Notes: generated by a model from the letters alone, not told the origin. A DNA stretch of 47,373 nt from Planctomycetaceae bacterium (GCA_005798335.1 SYJV01000007.1:1-47373), one strand, 5' to 3'; shown: positions 17,223-26,244, counted from the first letter of the stretch. A program made the numbers and translations.

Positions 17223-19466
17223 ATGCAGGATGACCATCCGCGGCCCAATGTGCTCAGCCCCGCTGATCGTGAAGTCATGGAAGATTTGCTTGACCAGTGG
17301 GAATCGGCCTGCGAGGCCGGTCACACGGTAACGCTGGCAAATCTATGCGCCGACCATCCTCACTTGGAACCGGCAGTACGACAACGCGTCGACGCGCTGC
17401 AAGCCATGGATCGTCGATTGGGTGACGAAGCGCCCGCGCCGCCCGCATGTGAAACGCTGCGCTTGACGACCGAAATTGAGAGCTTGCAATTCGTCGCCAA
17501 AGGCGGCTTGGGATCAGTCTACGTTGGCCAGGACAGCCGGGTACATCGACGCGTGGCCATCAAATTCATGCACGATCACTTGGCAGCCAATGTTCTGTAT
17601 CGCCAGCGATTCGCGCTGGAATCCGAAGTAACTGGACGCCTCGAGCATCCCGGCGTTATCCCACTATATGGAATTGGCCAGACCAATTCAGGAGCTCCAT
17701 TCTATGCTATGCGGTTTATCGACGGCGTTTCGATGGACAAAGCGATCCATGGATATTTTCATCCCAGTCTGAATGCAGACGTCGATCCGGCACAAATCGA
17801 ACAGCAGCGAGCTCTGGAATTTCGCAGAATATTGACGAGCTTCGTTTCTGTATGCAAGACGATCGCTTACGCTCATAATCGCGGCATCGTCCACCGCGAT
17901 ATCAAGCCCGCCAATATCATGCTCGGCCGCTACGGCGAAACCATCGTCGTCGATTGGGGGCTGGCGTCCACCGTACAACGCGACGCACGATTCAAACAGA
18001 GTGGCGAGAAGACATTGTTGCCATCCAGTAATGACACCAGCGGCTCGTCGGGGCACGGTGGCGGAACACCGGCGTACATGAGCCCCGAGCAAGCCTCGGA
18101 GTTGGCACCGACGCCGGCCAGCGACATTTACAGTCTCGGAGCCACGCTGTTCAAAGTCATATGCGGTAAGCCACCGGTCGAAGGTGTATCGCTCGAGGAC
18201 GTGAAACAGAAGATAATCCAGGGCCGACTAGTGGATGCGATTAAAATTCAGCCTTCGGCCGATCGATCGTTAGTGGCAATCTGTCGCAAAGCCATGGCGC
18301 TTCAACCGTCCCAGCGCTATGAAACAGCGCTCGATTTAGCTGACGACGTCGAACGTTTTCTCGCCGACGAACCAGTATCCGCGTTTCATGAACCGGTCAC
18401 TGCCAAACTTGCGAGATTGGCGCGGCATCATCGATTGGCCGCCCAAGCGGCGCTGCTGGGGCTGCTGAGTTGCTTGATTATTGCAGGCGTAGCCACGGTC
18501 TGGCTGAGCGCCTACGCCTCGCGCGAGCGAACTGCACGGCATGATGCACAGGAACTTCAGCAAGTTGCCGAGAGTACGCGACGCGACAACTTGGGCATGT
18601 CCGCAAGATTTCTTGCCAAATCAATTGCCCAAGAAATTGATCTTCGCTGGCGAGTTCTCGAAACCGAAGCGAGCTCGTCGGTGCTGCGCAATCTGGTCGC
18701 TGAGTACAATCGGGAACATCAACCCGGTTCAAAGCCGACCGCCGAATCGCTGAACCAAGCGCAACAGTGGCTCGATAAGCGTTTCATCGCGCACAGTTCT
18801 GCCGTCAAAACGGCCTCATGGTTCGTCAACAGCTTGGATGGAACACAACTGGCGCGCTCGCCGGCTGGCGAAAGTATCGGTAAGAACTTCGCACACCGCG
18901 ACTATTTTAGCGGGTTGGGCAAGGACTTCGAACCATTGCGAGAAGCAGCCGCAGCCCCAATTCCGCTTGAGAATCGCATTGTGTATATGTCAGCCGCATT
19001 TGAAAGCACCAACACGCGAACGTTGATGGTCGCTTTTTCAGTACCTATTTGGAACGACGGACCTGAGAATTACCAGCGCCAGCGCATCGGCATCTTGTGC
19101 ATGACTGTTGAGTTAGGAGATTTTGCATTAGGGCAGAATTCGTGGTTAGTCGACACCCGCGAGACATCGTTTGACCAGCAGACGGGCTTGGTCTTGCATC
19201 ATCCACGCATCAAACAACTCGACAAGTCGCATGCGCTACCTAGCGTCTCGCGCGCGTTTCTCGACTCAGCCAAGCAGCTACGCGAGTCAGCGACGCAATC
19301 CAGCTCCATCGCCAATGGTCAGACGGTGTCTAGCGTTTCGCCGGTCTTGGATCCTGTCGATCAAGTTACTAAATTGGTTGCCTTTGCTCCCATCGTCATC
19401 ATGGGACGCCCCGCCAACATCGCGGACTCAGGCTGGATCGTTGTCGTGACCGAAGCAAGTCGTTAG
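17223..19466 (+). CDS. Transmembrane Ser/Thr protein kinase with C-terminal Cache-like sensor
   Basis: 747 residues. An N-terminal helical region (1-75) is typical of planctomycete ECF-linked kinases. The kinase domain spans about 85-385: glycine loop KGGLGSVYVG (93-102), Lys114 in VAIKF, Glu in ALESEV, catalytic HRDIKPAN (224-231), DWG for DFG (244-246), activation-segment GTPAYMSPEQA. One transmembrane helix (about 407-430, ALLGLLSCLIIAGVATVWL) is followed by about 315 residues outside the membrane. That region has FVNSLDGTQLARSP, FAHRDYFSGLG and a final strand WIVVVTEA, the pattern of a dCache ligand-sensing domain. It probably relays an extracytoplasmic signal to the sigma factor encoded just upstream. 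The stop codon abuts a REP-like palindrome. Confidence 0.92.
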   Translation: MQDDHPRPNVLSPADREVMEDLLDQWESACEAGHTVTLANLCADHPHLEPAVRQRVDALQAMDRRLGDEAPAPPACETLRLTTEIESLQFVAKGGLGSVYVGQDSRVHRRVAIKFMHDHLAANVLYRQRFALESEVTGRLEHPGVIPLYGIGQTNSGAPFYAMRFIDGVSMDKAIHGYFHPSLNADVDPAQIEQQRALEFRRILTSFVSVCKTIAYAHNRGIVHRDIKPANIMLGRYGETIVVDWGLASTVQRDARFKQSGEKTLLPSSNDTSGSSGHGGGTPAYMSPEQASELAPTPASDIYSLGATLFKVICGKPPVEGVSLEDVKQKIIQGRLVDAIKIQPSADRSLVAICRKAMALQPSQRYETALDLADDVERFLADEPVSAFHEPVTAKLARLARHHRLAAQAALLGLLSCLIIAGVATVWLSAYASRERTARHDAQELQQVAESTRRDNLGMSARFLAKSIAQEIDLRWRVLETEASSSVLRNLVAEYNREHQPGSKPTAESLNQAQQWLDKRFIAHSSAVKTASWFVNSLDGTQLARSPAGESIGKNFAHRDYFSGLGKDFEPLREAAAAPIPLENRIVYMSAAFESTNTRTLMVAFSVPIWNDGPENYQRQRIGILCMTVELGDFALGQNSWLVDTRETSFDQQTGLVLHHPRIKQLDKSHALPSVSRAFLDSAKQLRESATQSSSIANGQTVSSVSPVLDPVDQVTKLVAFAPIVIMGRPANIADSGWIVVVTEASR

Positions 19467-19582
19467 CCGAGCGGCAGATGAAAGCGTACCAATTGTTACC
19501 CGAAGCGTGAGCGAGGAATCAACGTGAATCACTTCGCTCACACTTCGGGTTACGGTAGACTCTCCTCTGCCCCTCGCCTTAG
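19463..19582. repeat. REP-like palindrome, GAGCGGCAG-end family, copy 2
   Basis: Begins TTAGCCGAGCGGCAGATG, in which TAG is the kinase stop codon. The arms are GTTACCCGAAGCGTGAGCGAG (19495-19515) and the imperfect inverse CTTCGCTCACACTTCGGGTTAC (19532-19553). The outer right end is CTGCCCCTCGCCTTAG. It is diverged from copies at 2214 and 35671 but has the same architecture. Confidence 0.8.
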
Positions 19583-19677
19583 TAGCCGAAGCCATTGGCA
19601 CCCTTTCATAGCCGCAACAATCACTGTAGGCTTGTCAAACCACTGATAAGTTTTTTTCCAAGTGAGTTAGTATCGCT

Positions 19678-19760
19678 CGAGAAATAAGTGTCAGGTACCT
19701 TTTGCGAGAAACTCGTCCTTCGGGTGCTGCGCACAAAAGGTACCTGACACTTATTTCTCG
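19678..19760. repeat. Perfect palindrome, AAATAAGTGTCAGGTACC family
   Basis: 27-bp perfect inverted arms (19678-19704 and 19734-19760) enclose a 29-nt centre. TTAG lies at 19667-19670, just outside the left foot. The GAAATAAGTGTC tip is shared with the middle pair at 10869-10880. The right arm ends 24 bases before the ATG of the decarboxylase gene at 19785, so any transcript starting upstream would carry this hairpin in its leader. Confidence 0.9.
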
Positions 19761-19784
19761 GCTATTCCTTAATGGAACCATCGC

Positions 19785-20264
19785 ATGATTTCTCCGGTAA
19801 ACGCGATAGCGACTCTAGAAGCGATGGGGATCTCCCACGTGGTGTGGATTCCCGATTCGCTGTTTGGCCAGTGGGAAGGCCATTTGCAGAATAGCTCATT
19901 GCGATTGATTCGTGTCTGCAGGGAGGGCGAGGCATGGCCATTGGCAGCGGGATTGTGGGCCGGTGGCGCTCAACCGCTGGTCATCATGCAAACGACGGGT
20001 CTGTTCGAGTCCGGGGACGCGTTGCGCAATGTTGGGTTCGATCTCAAGTGTCCACTATATGCTTGGATTGGTGTCAGGAATTGGCTCAATCCTAATTCGC
20101 CTGATTCGGCACGTCGATTCGCCGTGCCACAAGTCGACGCCTGGCAACTTGACCATGTATGGGTCGAAAACGATGGCGATTTTGGTCGAGTAAAGGAACA
20201 CTACGCCGATTGTCGAACTGCCGCGCGACTTGGAATTGCTCTGATTGCAGAAGGAGCGGGCTGA
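19785..20264 (+). CDS. ThDP-dependent decarboxylase, alpha (N-terminal) subunit
   Basis: 159 residues, matching the pyrimidine-binding half of ThDP enzymes such as sulfopyruvate decarboxylase ComD or the N-terminal half of phosphonopyruvate decarboxylase. GISHVVWIPDSLFG, the cofactor-activating acidic motif CREGEAWPLAAGLWAGG (Glu47/Glu49), and MQTTGLFESGDALRNVGFDLKCPLYAWIGVR are seen in the expected order. It needs the partner encoded immediately downstream to form the active site at the subunit interface. Substrate is probably a 2-oxo acid carrying a sulfonate or phosphonate, but no gene nearby makes either. Confidence 0.85.
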   Translation: MISPVNAIATLEAMGISHVVWIPDSLFGQWEGHLQNSSLRLIRVCREGEAWPLAAGLWAGGAQPLVIMQTTGLFESGDALRNVGFDLKCPLYAWIGVRNWLNPNSPDSARRFAVPQVDAWQLDHVWVENDGDFGRVKEHYADCRTAARLGIALIAEGAG

Positions 20265-20265
20265 C

Positions 20266-20910
20266 ATGTCGCGAAGAATTGACGAACTGGACGAAAGTTC
20301 ACAAGCGCGGTTGCCGTGCGAAGACGTACTACGAATTCTGGCGGAATATCGACGCGATGATGAGATCGTGGTTACCAACCAAATGTCGGCGCGAGTATGG
20401 CCCGCTTTTTCTGAGCACGAACTCGATTTCAATTATTTGTCTTCAACCATGGGAGGCGCGATTCCATTAGCGTTAGGACTAGCTCTGGCCAAACCTGAGC
20501 TGCAGGTAATCGTGCTGTCGGGCGACGGTTCGCTACTGATGAATCTGGGGTGTTTGGCAACGGTGGTTGCATCCAACATTGAGAACTTGACGGTGGTCCT
20601 ACTCGACAACGGACTGTACGAAGTCACCGGTGGCCAGCAAACCGCCGGCTCACTGGCCAAAGTGGACTTTGCTGCGATCGCCCGGGGATGTGGTATCGAA
20701 AACTCTATAGCCGTTCAAAATGCTGAACATTGGCGCGAGCTAATATCCAAGCGACGCACCAAGTGTGCTATTCAGTTCTACGCAATCAAAGTTGACCGAA
20801 TTTCTCCAGCGACTCCGCGTAATTCTACGACCAAAGTTGATGAAAAAATCAAAGCGCTGCGTGAGCGGCTAACTCAAAAATCTGTTGCCCACCGGCAACA
20901 ATCGTGCTGA
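20266..20910 (+). CDS. ThDP-dependent decarboxylase, beta (C-terminal) subunit
   Basis: 214 residues. The ATG at 20266 lies one base after the alpha-subunit stop, with AAGGAG inside the alpha gene at 20251-20256, a good site that overrules the earlier in-frame TTG at 20245. The diphosphate/Mg-binding motif runs from GDGSLL (residues 86-91) to LLDN (Asn115), the classical GDG-x26-N spacing. STMGGAIPLALGLALAKP before it and EVTGGQQTAG after it are typical of ComE/phosphonopyruvate decarboxylase C-terminal halves. The pair is translationally coupled. The last 25 residues are basic and poorly conserved. Confidence 0.88.
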   Translation: MSRRIDELDESSQARLPCEDVLRILAEYRRDDEIVVTNQMSARVWPAFSEHELDFNYLSSTMGGAIPLALGLALAKPELQVIVLSGDGSLLMNLGCLATVVASNIENLTVVLLDNGLYEVTGGQQTAGSLAKVDFAAIARGCGIENSIAVQNAEHWRELISKRRTKCAIQFYAIKVDRISPATPRNSTTKVDEKIKALRERLTQKSVAHRQQSC

Positions 20911-21187
20911 AAAAAACACTTCAGATCGCTTTGCGTTGATATTCTGCATCATGGAAGTTGTGCAAAGCGAACAAAATCTGTGTAGCGCCCTTTTCCGCAT
21001 TGGGTACGTTTGGGGAGCATTCGAATTTGCCCGCATTTTGCCAGGTTTGTCCGACTCCCAGTCATTTCATAACCTAGGTTTGAATTAAGGACCGAAGTCT
21101 CGGCGCAATCGCCAAATGAACTTTGGCGCCGATCGGCCACGAGTAGTTTTCCAAGATCAGCTCCTTCAAGAGAAGGCCCAACTCGAA

Positions 21188-21628
21188 ATGACTTGCTCAA
21201 TGACCAATTCATTTTCGCGATCTGCTGCGAAGCGCAGGTGCCAGACCCGAAATCGGAGTGGAACTGCGGCTGTGGAGACAGCCGTGACATTGCCGCTGCT
21301 CGCGGTATTAGTGTTTGGTTCTATCGAATCAGCGAACGCAATTTTTACTCGGCAGTCCCTAGAGGTTGCCGGCTACGAAGTGGCTCGCGAAGTTACGAGG
21401 CCAGGCGCTACGCCAACGCTGGCTGCCACGCGCGCTCAAGAGGTTCTGTCGGCTAGAGGAATCAACAACTACGAACTGCAAATTACGCCGACAATTACTG
21501 CAGCTACCGCCAGAGGCACCGAAGTTAGCGTACTGGTGAGGACCAATGCAACTGGCATTGGAATCGGTCCGTTACGATTCTTTAAAGACAAGACACTCGA
21601 AGCGCAGACCTTTATGGTGCGATTGTAA
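21188..21628 (+). CDS. TadE-like pseudopilin
   Basis: 146 residues. The start at 21188 (or 21200) is preferred to a longer frame from 21116 because AGAGAAGG lies upstream and the protein then begins with a short basic leader. The TadE signature is clear: RNRSGTAAVETAVTLPLLAVLVFGSIE, a transmembrane helix preceded by the invariant Gly-T-A-A-V-E prepilin-like site, where cleavage before the Glu region is expected. The remainder is a small alpha/beta domain. TadE-type proteins are minor pilins of Flp/Tad pili. First of three related genes (21188-23626). Confidence 0.88.
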   Translation: MTCSMTNSFSRSAAKRRCQTRNRSGTAAVETAVTLPLLAVLVFGSIESANAIFTRQSLEVAGYEVAREVTRPGATPTLAATRAQEVLSARGINNYELQITPTITAATARGTEVSVLVRTNATGIGIGPLRFFKDKTLEAQTFMVRL

Positions 21629-21750
21629 TCGCCTCACAGTCACACTGCGGAGTACTCATCAGAATACAGTTCAATCAAGGAGAACGCCCAGGTCATTTCA
21701 AAATTCTCATCTGGCACGAATCTACTCGACTAGCATCCAGGACCTACACC

Positions 21751-22971
21751 ATGTTTTTTCATCAACGTACTATCTGTTCTAGCACCAAGACCAGCCCGCG
21801 GCGCGGAGCGGCACACATTCTGATTGCCGCCATGTTGTTTACGTTTGTTGTAACTGCGGCGCTGACGGTTGATTACTCGTATATGCAATTGATTCGAACT
21901 CAGCTTCAGTCCTCCACGGACGCTGCCGCCAAAGCGGGTGCAGAAGCCCTTTCCCGAACTGAGGATGCTACCGCAGCTCGAAATGCCGCAGTCTACTACG
22001 CTGCGAAGAACAAAGTGGCCGGAAAACCATTTACGATCCAGCCAGCAGATGTAATTATCGGGCGCGTCACTTCGGGTTCGAATGGCAAGTGGCAATTTTC
22101 GGAGAATGGAATGCCTGCCAATGCCGTGCGTATTGACGGTAAAGTGGCCGACACGGCTGCGCACAAGGCGATCCCTTTGTTTTTCGCACCAGCCCTAGGA
22201 CATTCCAAGTTCTCAACTAAAGCCCAATCCACCGCGGGACAACAAGAGGTCGAAGTTTGTTTGTGTCTGGATCGATCGGGGTCCATGCTATTCGATATGT
22301 CTGGCACGGACTGGGTCTATCCATCTGGCAATCCAAGGCTATCGACCTTTACTGCGTGGGGTACTTTGTGGCAAAATCATTTGTCACCACCTCACCCTAC
22401 CCACAGTCGCTGGGCCGTTTTGCGCGATTCTGTGGACTTGTTCCTGACCGAAGCTGCCAACTTTTCGACTCCTCCGCGCGCGGCCTTGGTGACTTGGGGC
22501 ACGAATTACAGCATGCCGATCTCTCCCTATACGTTTTATCCATCCTCTTCGACCGATTACGGCTTGCCGACAGCCTCGACGTCCAGTTCCACAAACTTTT
22601 CTGAAGTACGTAACTCGGTCCACGCGAGAAACACAATACCGATGATGGGAGGTACGAATCTGTCGGCAGGTTTGGACCGTGCGGTCGCAGTATTAAAAGG
22701 AACAAACAGCAAATCATTGTCCAGTAAAGTCATCATCCTGATGACCGACGGTCAGTGGAACGATGGGCGCCATCCGTCGCTGGCAGCCATGGATGCTCGC
22801 GCAGCCGGGATCACGGTTCACACGGTTTCGATGTTAACCGCCTCACAACCGGATCTACAACAAGTCGCCAACATTACTGGCGGAAAATACTACTGGACTA
22901 CAAACCAAGATCAACTGCGCGCTGCGTTTCGAGACTTAGCAAGGCAATTGCCAGTTGTGCTTACCGATTAA
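21751..22971 (+). CDS. TadG-like protein with von Willebrand A domain
   Basis: 406 residues. The N-terminal PRRGAAHILIAAMLFTFVVTAALTVDYSYMQLIRTQLQSSTDAAAKAGA segment is the TadG/Tad N-terminal helix. About residues 166-400 form a vWA domain with an intact MIDAS: DRSGSM (174-179), the Thr of GGTNLSAG and Asp of LMTDGQW. The two Cys residues before it (CLCLD) are unusual. TadG proteins sit at the base or tip of Tad pili and may act in adhesion. It lies 122 bases after the TadE-like gene and 247 before the second one. Confidence 0.9.
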   Translation: MFFHQRTICSSTKTSPRRGAAHILIAAMLFTFVVTAALTVDYSYMQLIRTQLQSSTDAAAKAGAEALSRTEDATAARNAAVYYAAKNKVAGKPFTIQPADVIIGRVTSGSNGKWQFSENGMPANAVRIDGKVADTAAHKAIPLFFAPALGHSKFSTKAQSTAGQQEVEVCLCLDRSGSMLFDMSGTDWVYPSGNPRLSTFTAWGTLWQNHLSPPHPTHSRWAVLRDSVDLFLTEAANFSTPPRAALVTWGTNYSMPISPYTFYPSSSTDYGLPTASTSSSTNFSEVRNSVHARNTIPMMGGTNLSAGLDRAVAVLKGTNSKSLSSKVIILMTDGQWNDGRHPSLAAMDARAAGITVHTVSMLTASQPDLQQVANITGGKYYWTTNQDQLRAAFRDLARQLPVVLTD

Positions 22972-22994
22972 CCCAATGGAGCAAAGCGTTTGCC

Positions 22995-23086
22995 TTAGGG
23001 GTCGCGCGTTCCAAAATCAAAATTGGCGGGGAAACATTTTGCGAAAGATATTGTGTAACCCCCGCCAATTTTGAACGCGCGACCCC
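22995..23086. repeat. Palindrome, GGGTCGCGCGTTC family
   Basis: Left arm 22998-23031 (GGGGTCGCGCGTTCCAAAAT...) and right arm 23059-23086 (...TTTTGAACGCGCGACCCCC) are inverted with a small insertion in the left arm. TTAG occupies 22995-22998 at the left foot. It separates the TadG-like and second TadE-like genes. A decayed half copy is at 16281-16303. Confidence 0.85.
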
Positions 23087-23218
23087 CATCGCCTCGCCTC
23101 GCAAGCCACCTGGACGATCGTCCGTGGATTCAGTGCGTTCCCCAGGAAAAACAGTCGCGCAAATGCAATCACCCTTCAAGATCAGATTCTCAACACTCCA
23201 ACTGTCGAAAGTAGATTC

Positions 23219-23626
23219 ATGAAATTGCGCAGAAAGGCATTGAATCGGCGCGCAAGAAAAGGAACGGTTACCGTCGAGTTTGCGCTTGTTGCTCCGCTGC
23301 TATTTATGCTGTTTCTGGGCTCGATCGAGATCACTCGTTTGAATTTCATTCGGCAAACGGCCAGCAATGCCGCTTATGAAGCAGCGCGCAAAGCAATTGT
23401 CCCGGGAGGTACGTCCGCGGATGCAACTGCGGCGGCAACAAACTTACTCAACGCCGTCAAATGCGGAGCTGGCGTGACTGTGACGATCACAGAAACAGCT
23501 AGCAATGTAACGGCCTCTGTGAGAATACCAGTCAATCAGAACTCGTGGGGAATCGGCAGGTTCTCTTACGGAATGAACGTCCAGCAATCATGCACTTTGT
23601 CCCGCGAGTCGGTCCAGGGGACATAA
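23219..23626 (+). CDS. Second TadE/TadF-like pseudopilin
   Basis: 135 residues. Basic leader MKLRRKALNRRARKGTVTVEFALVAPLLFMLFLGSIEITRLNF carries the TadE/F prepilin-type helix with the conserved Glu after Gly (KGTVTVEF). The rest is a small domain rich in Ala, Thr and Val with two Cys (residues 81 and 129), which could form a disulfide. It completes a TadE-TadG-TadE set. No Tad ATPase, secretin or prepilin peptidase lies in the window, so assembly genes must be elsewhere. Confidence 0.9.
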   Translation: MKLRRKALNRRARKGTVTVEFALVAPLLFMLFLGSIEITRLNFIRQTASNAAYEAARKAIVPGGTSADATAAATNLLNAVKCGAGVTVTITETASNVTASVRIPVNQNSWGIGRFSYGMNVQQSCTLSRESVQGT

Positions 23627-23668
23627 TCGTGAGAACATGCGCATAACGCAGCGCGCTGGGCTCTAAGA

Positions 23669-25210
23669 TTAATTCACTTCTGGGATTGAAACTGGAAAAA
23701 TCTTGTTTCCAGAAGTCTCTCGACGTAAAATTTCGATGGCCTGTTGGACGAGGTACTGTCGACTTGCAGCCAGGTCATGCTGTTCGCCATGATCGTTGCT
23801 CAAATCGTATACTTCCCAAGGGCCGGGCGATTTTGAATTTAGCTGCTGCCGAATCACTTTGAAATCACCGATGCGCACTGCAACTTGTCCGCCGTATTCT
23901 GGGAACACCCAGACCATTGGCTTGCCTGAGTGTGATTTGTCGGCGCCGAGTAGTCCGGTCATAGTGGGCCATAGTGTCTCGCCATCACAGTCTGGTGGCT
24001 GAGAAAGTCCAGCGGCATCGCACAGCGTCGGTAGCCAATCGGCGAAGTAACCGGGCGTATTATTAACGCTCCCTGGCGCTATATTTCCTGGCCAACGCAC
24101 AATCATCGGCACGCGAATGCCCCCTTCGTACAAACTCCCTTTATAACCGCGAAGGCCCGCGGTGCTGTTGAAGAATTGCGGATCAGCGCCGCCGATATGG
24201 AAATGCGTATTAGGTTGCCCGGGATGTGTGGTGCCATTGTCGCTAGTGAATACAAACAGAGTTTGACGAGTCAGCCCAAGTCGCTCCACAACGGCCATGA
24301 CCTGCCCTACGTATCCATCCAAATCGGAGATCATCGCTGCGTAGGACGCGCGCGGACGAGCGTTGGGAAGATAGCCACATTGACCACGATAGGCCTCTGT
24401 ATCCCACTCGCGCGGATATCGATCGACTGATTCTTTGGGCGGATGCATTGCCACATGCGATTCGATAAACGGCAAGTACAAGAAGAATGGACGATCACGG
24501 TTGTGTTCCACAAACTTGACCGCTTCGGATATCATCAGCTTGGGAGCGTACGCCTGTCCGAGCCAGTCCTCTTGCCGCACTTCCCCGTCGGGCTGCTGGC
24601 TGTGCCCGGGAATCGGTTTGGGATTGATGGCAACTTTGTCTGTGTTTCTCCATAGGTGAGGCGGGTAGTAACTATGCGCCACACCTTGGCAGTTGTATCC
24701 ATAGAACAGCTCAAATCCTTTGCGATTCGGTTCACCAGTGCTGCCTACCGGTCCGAGGCCCCACTTGCCCATCGCACCGGTGGTATAGCCGGCTCGCTGA
24801 AATAACATGGCCACAGTAACCGCTCCTTCGCTGAGCGGATATTGGCCTTCGTCGTATTCGGGCAACAGCGTCTTGGCTTGGCGATTTCCACGAATTTCGG
24901 CATGTCCCAAATGCTTGCCGGTCATCAAGACACACCGCGAGGGCGCACATACAGGTGCACCGGAGTAATGGCGAGTGAATCGCATGCCCTCGGCCGCCAG
25001 TCGATCGATGTTGGGCGTGAGAATTTTCTGTTGACCGTAACAGCCCGTTTCGCCCCACCCTAGATCGTCAGCAATGATCAAGACGACATTCAGCTTTTGC
25101 GACAACTGGCCGCTTGGCCTTGTGGACTGGGGCTGCTCGGCCTGACTTTGGCCGACAATAGCGATGGCTGCAACCGTTGCCACCAACATGATTCGCAAGG
25201 AAAACAACAT
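23669..25210 (-). CDS. Secreted arylsulfatase
   Basis: 513 residues. Signal peptide LRIMLVATVAAIAIVGQSQAEQ. Canonical formylglycine motif C88-A-P-S-R92 followed by CVLMTGKHLG. Metal-binding VVLIIADDLGWGETGCYG (DD at residues 48-49), TGAMGKWGLG, PFFLYLPFIESHVAMHPP and FVFTSDNGTT complete the sulfatase A-type site. The enzyme hydrolyses sulfate esters outside the cytoplasmic membrane after maturation by a formylglycine-generating or anaerobic sulfatase-maturating enzyme (not in this window). The LamG gene lies 51 bases upstream on the same strand, so they are likely cotranscribed. Convergent with the second TadE-like gene. Confidence 0.95.
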   Translation of the reverse strand: MLFSLRIMLVATVAAIAIVGQSQAEQPQSTRPSGQLSQKLNVVLIIADDLGWGETGCYGQQKILTPNIDRLAAEGMRFTRHYSGAPVCAPSRCVLMTGKHLGHAEIRGNRQAKTLLPEYDEGQYPLSEGAVTVAMLFQRAGYTTGAMGKWGLGPVGSTGEPNRKGFELFYGYNCQGVAHSYYPPHLWRNTDKVAINPKPIPGHSQQPDGEVRQEDWLGQAYAPKLMISEAVKFVEHNRDRPFFLYLPFIESHVAMHPPKESVDRYPREWDTEAYRGQCGYLPNARPRASYAAMISDLDGYVGQVMAVVERLGLTRQTLFVFTSDNGTTHPGQPNTHFHIGGADPQFFNSTAGLRGYKGSLYEGGIRVPMIVRWPGNIAPGSVNNTPGYFADWLPTLCDAAGLSQPPDCDGETLWPTMTGLLGADKSHSGKPMVWVFPEYGGQVAVRIGDFKVIRQQLNSKSPGPWEVYDLSNDHGEQHDLAASRQYLVQQAIEILRRETSGNKIFPVSIPEVN

Positions 25211-25261
25211 GGGAGTTCCCGATTGGGAGAGTGACGTCCGCCCTCGGCGCCAATCATTCCA

Positions 25262-26140
25262 TTACTTCGACTGCAAACTGCCGACTCCACTAGGCAGTTC
25301 ATAAATTGCCTTGGCTTCTGCTGCGGTTAGTGCGCGATTGAACACTGCCAAGTCATCGAGATCGCCTGTGTAGTAGATGCCAATCATGAGAGCCACTTTT
25401 TCGAGGTCCCAATGAAACTGCATCGGGCGCCGCACTGAACCGCGCGGTGCACCATCGATGTATAAGGTCGCCGCAGCATCCTTGCCAGCGGCGGAATTGA
25501 TGTCTTCAAAAGTAAATAGGACGTGCGTCCATTTGTTCGACGAGAAAGGAGGATTCTTGACGGTTACCATCGGCCGTTGATCGAGCGGTAATTTTTCCCA
25601 AGCAATGTTGGTCGGGTTCCAAAACTTGAAATCCGCAAACACTCCCAAGCGAAAGTCGCGGGGCAAATCTTTGTCGAAGTCTACAAAAAATGCCGCATCG
25701 TTCCAGGTCTTGTCGGTGATCTGAATTGGATCGCAATAACCCGGCGCTAAATCACGGTTGGGGTCCAATCTCATCCACACCGAAACCGTCCCCGACCAAT
25801 CTGCGTTGCGATAATGTACCGCGGTTCCGGGATAATACAACACGCTATCGTGTTTCTTTAAAAATCGTATCGCGTCGCCATATCGACCAGCGGCTGGCGC
25901 GATCTGCGCAAAGCCGCCATGGTTGCCGACTCGCACCGATTTTCGCGCTGGCGAATCCGCAGTATGAACCTGTAATCGCCCGCCCGGAACCGTCGCATCT
26001 TCACTGCCATCGAAAGCAGCATGAAACACCAGTGCAGTCGACAGCGTCGAAGGGACTTGAGCTTTACAGCAAGTGATCGCCAGTTGCCAACACAAAACAC
26101 AGCTAACCAAACTCAAGCACATCTGACGCATCACACCCAT
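25262..26140 (-). CDS. Exported LamG/concanavalin-like domain protein
   Basis: 292 residues. The start at 26140 has GGAGAG six bases upstream; the track-like extension to 26155 has none. A signal peptide (MCLSLVSCVLCWQLAITCCKAQ) is followed by a jelly-roll of the LamG type: ALVFHAAFDGSEDA, GTVSVWMRLDPN, WTHVLFTFEDIN, ATLYIDGAPRGSV and the C-terminal GDLDDLAVFNRALTAAEAKAIYEL, which is diagnostic of LamG_3 proteins. It probably binds glycans and may help target the sulfatase encoded next to it (inference from operon position). Confidence 0.88.
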   Translation of the reverse strand: MGVMRQMCLSLVSCVLCWQLAITCCKAQVPSTLSTALVFHAAFDGSEDATVPGGRLQVHTADSPARKSVRVGNHGGFAQIAPAAGRYGDAIRFLKKHDSVLYYPGTAVHYRNADWSGTVSVWMRLDPNRDLAPGYCDPIQITDKTWNDAAFFVDFDKDLPRDFRLGVFADFKFWNPTNIAWEKLPLDQRPMVTVKNPPFSSNKWTHVLFTFEDINSAAGKDAAATLYIDGAPRGSVRRPMQFHWDLEKVALMIGIYYTGDLDDLAVFNRALTAAEAKAIYELPSGVGSLQSK

Positions 26141-26244
26141 GGTGTCTCTCCACAATGTTCTCGTTGCGCGCGGTGACTAAGTCGCGTACTCAGTTCTGGT
26201 CGCGCCTGCGCAGCGATACGTTGTAGTGAGTCGCGCGCGTACTT

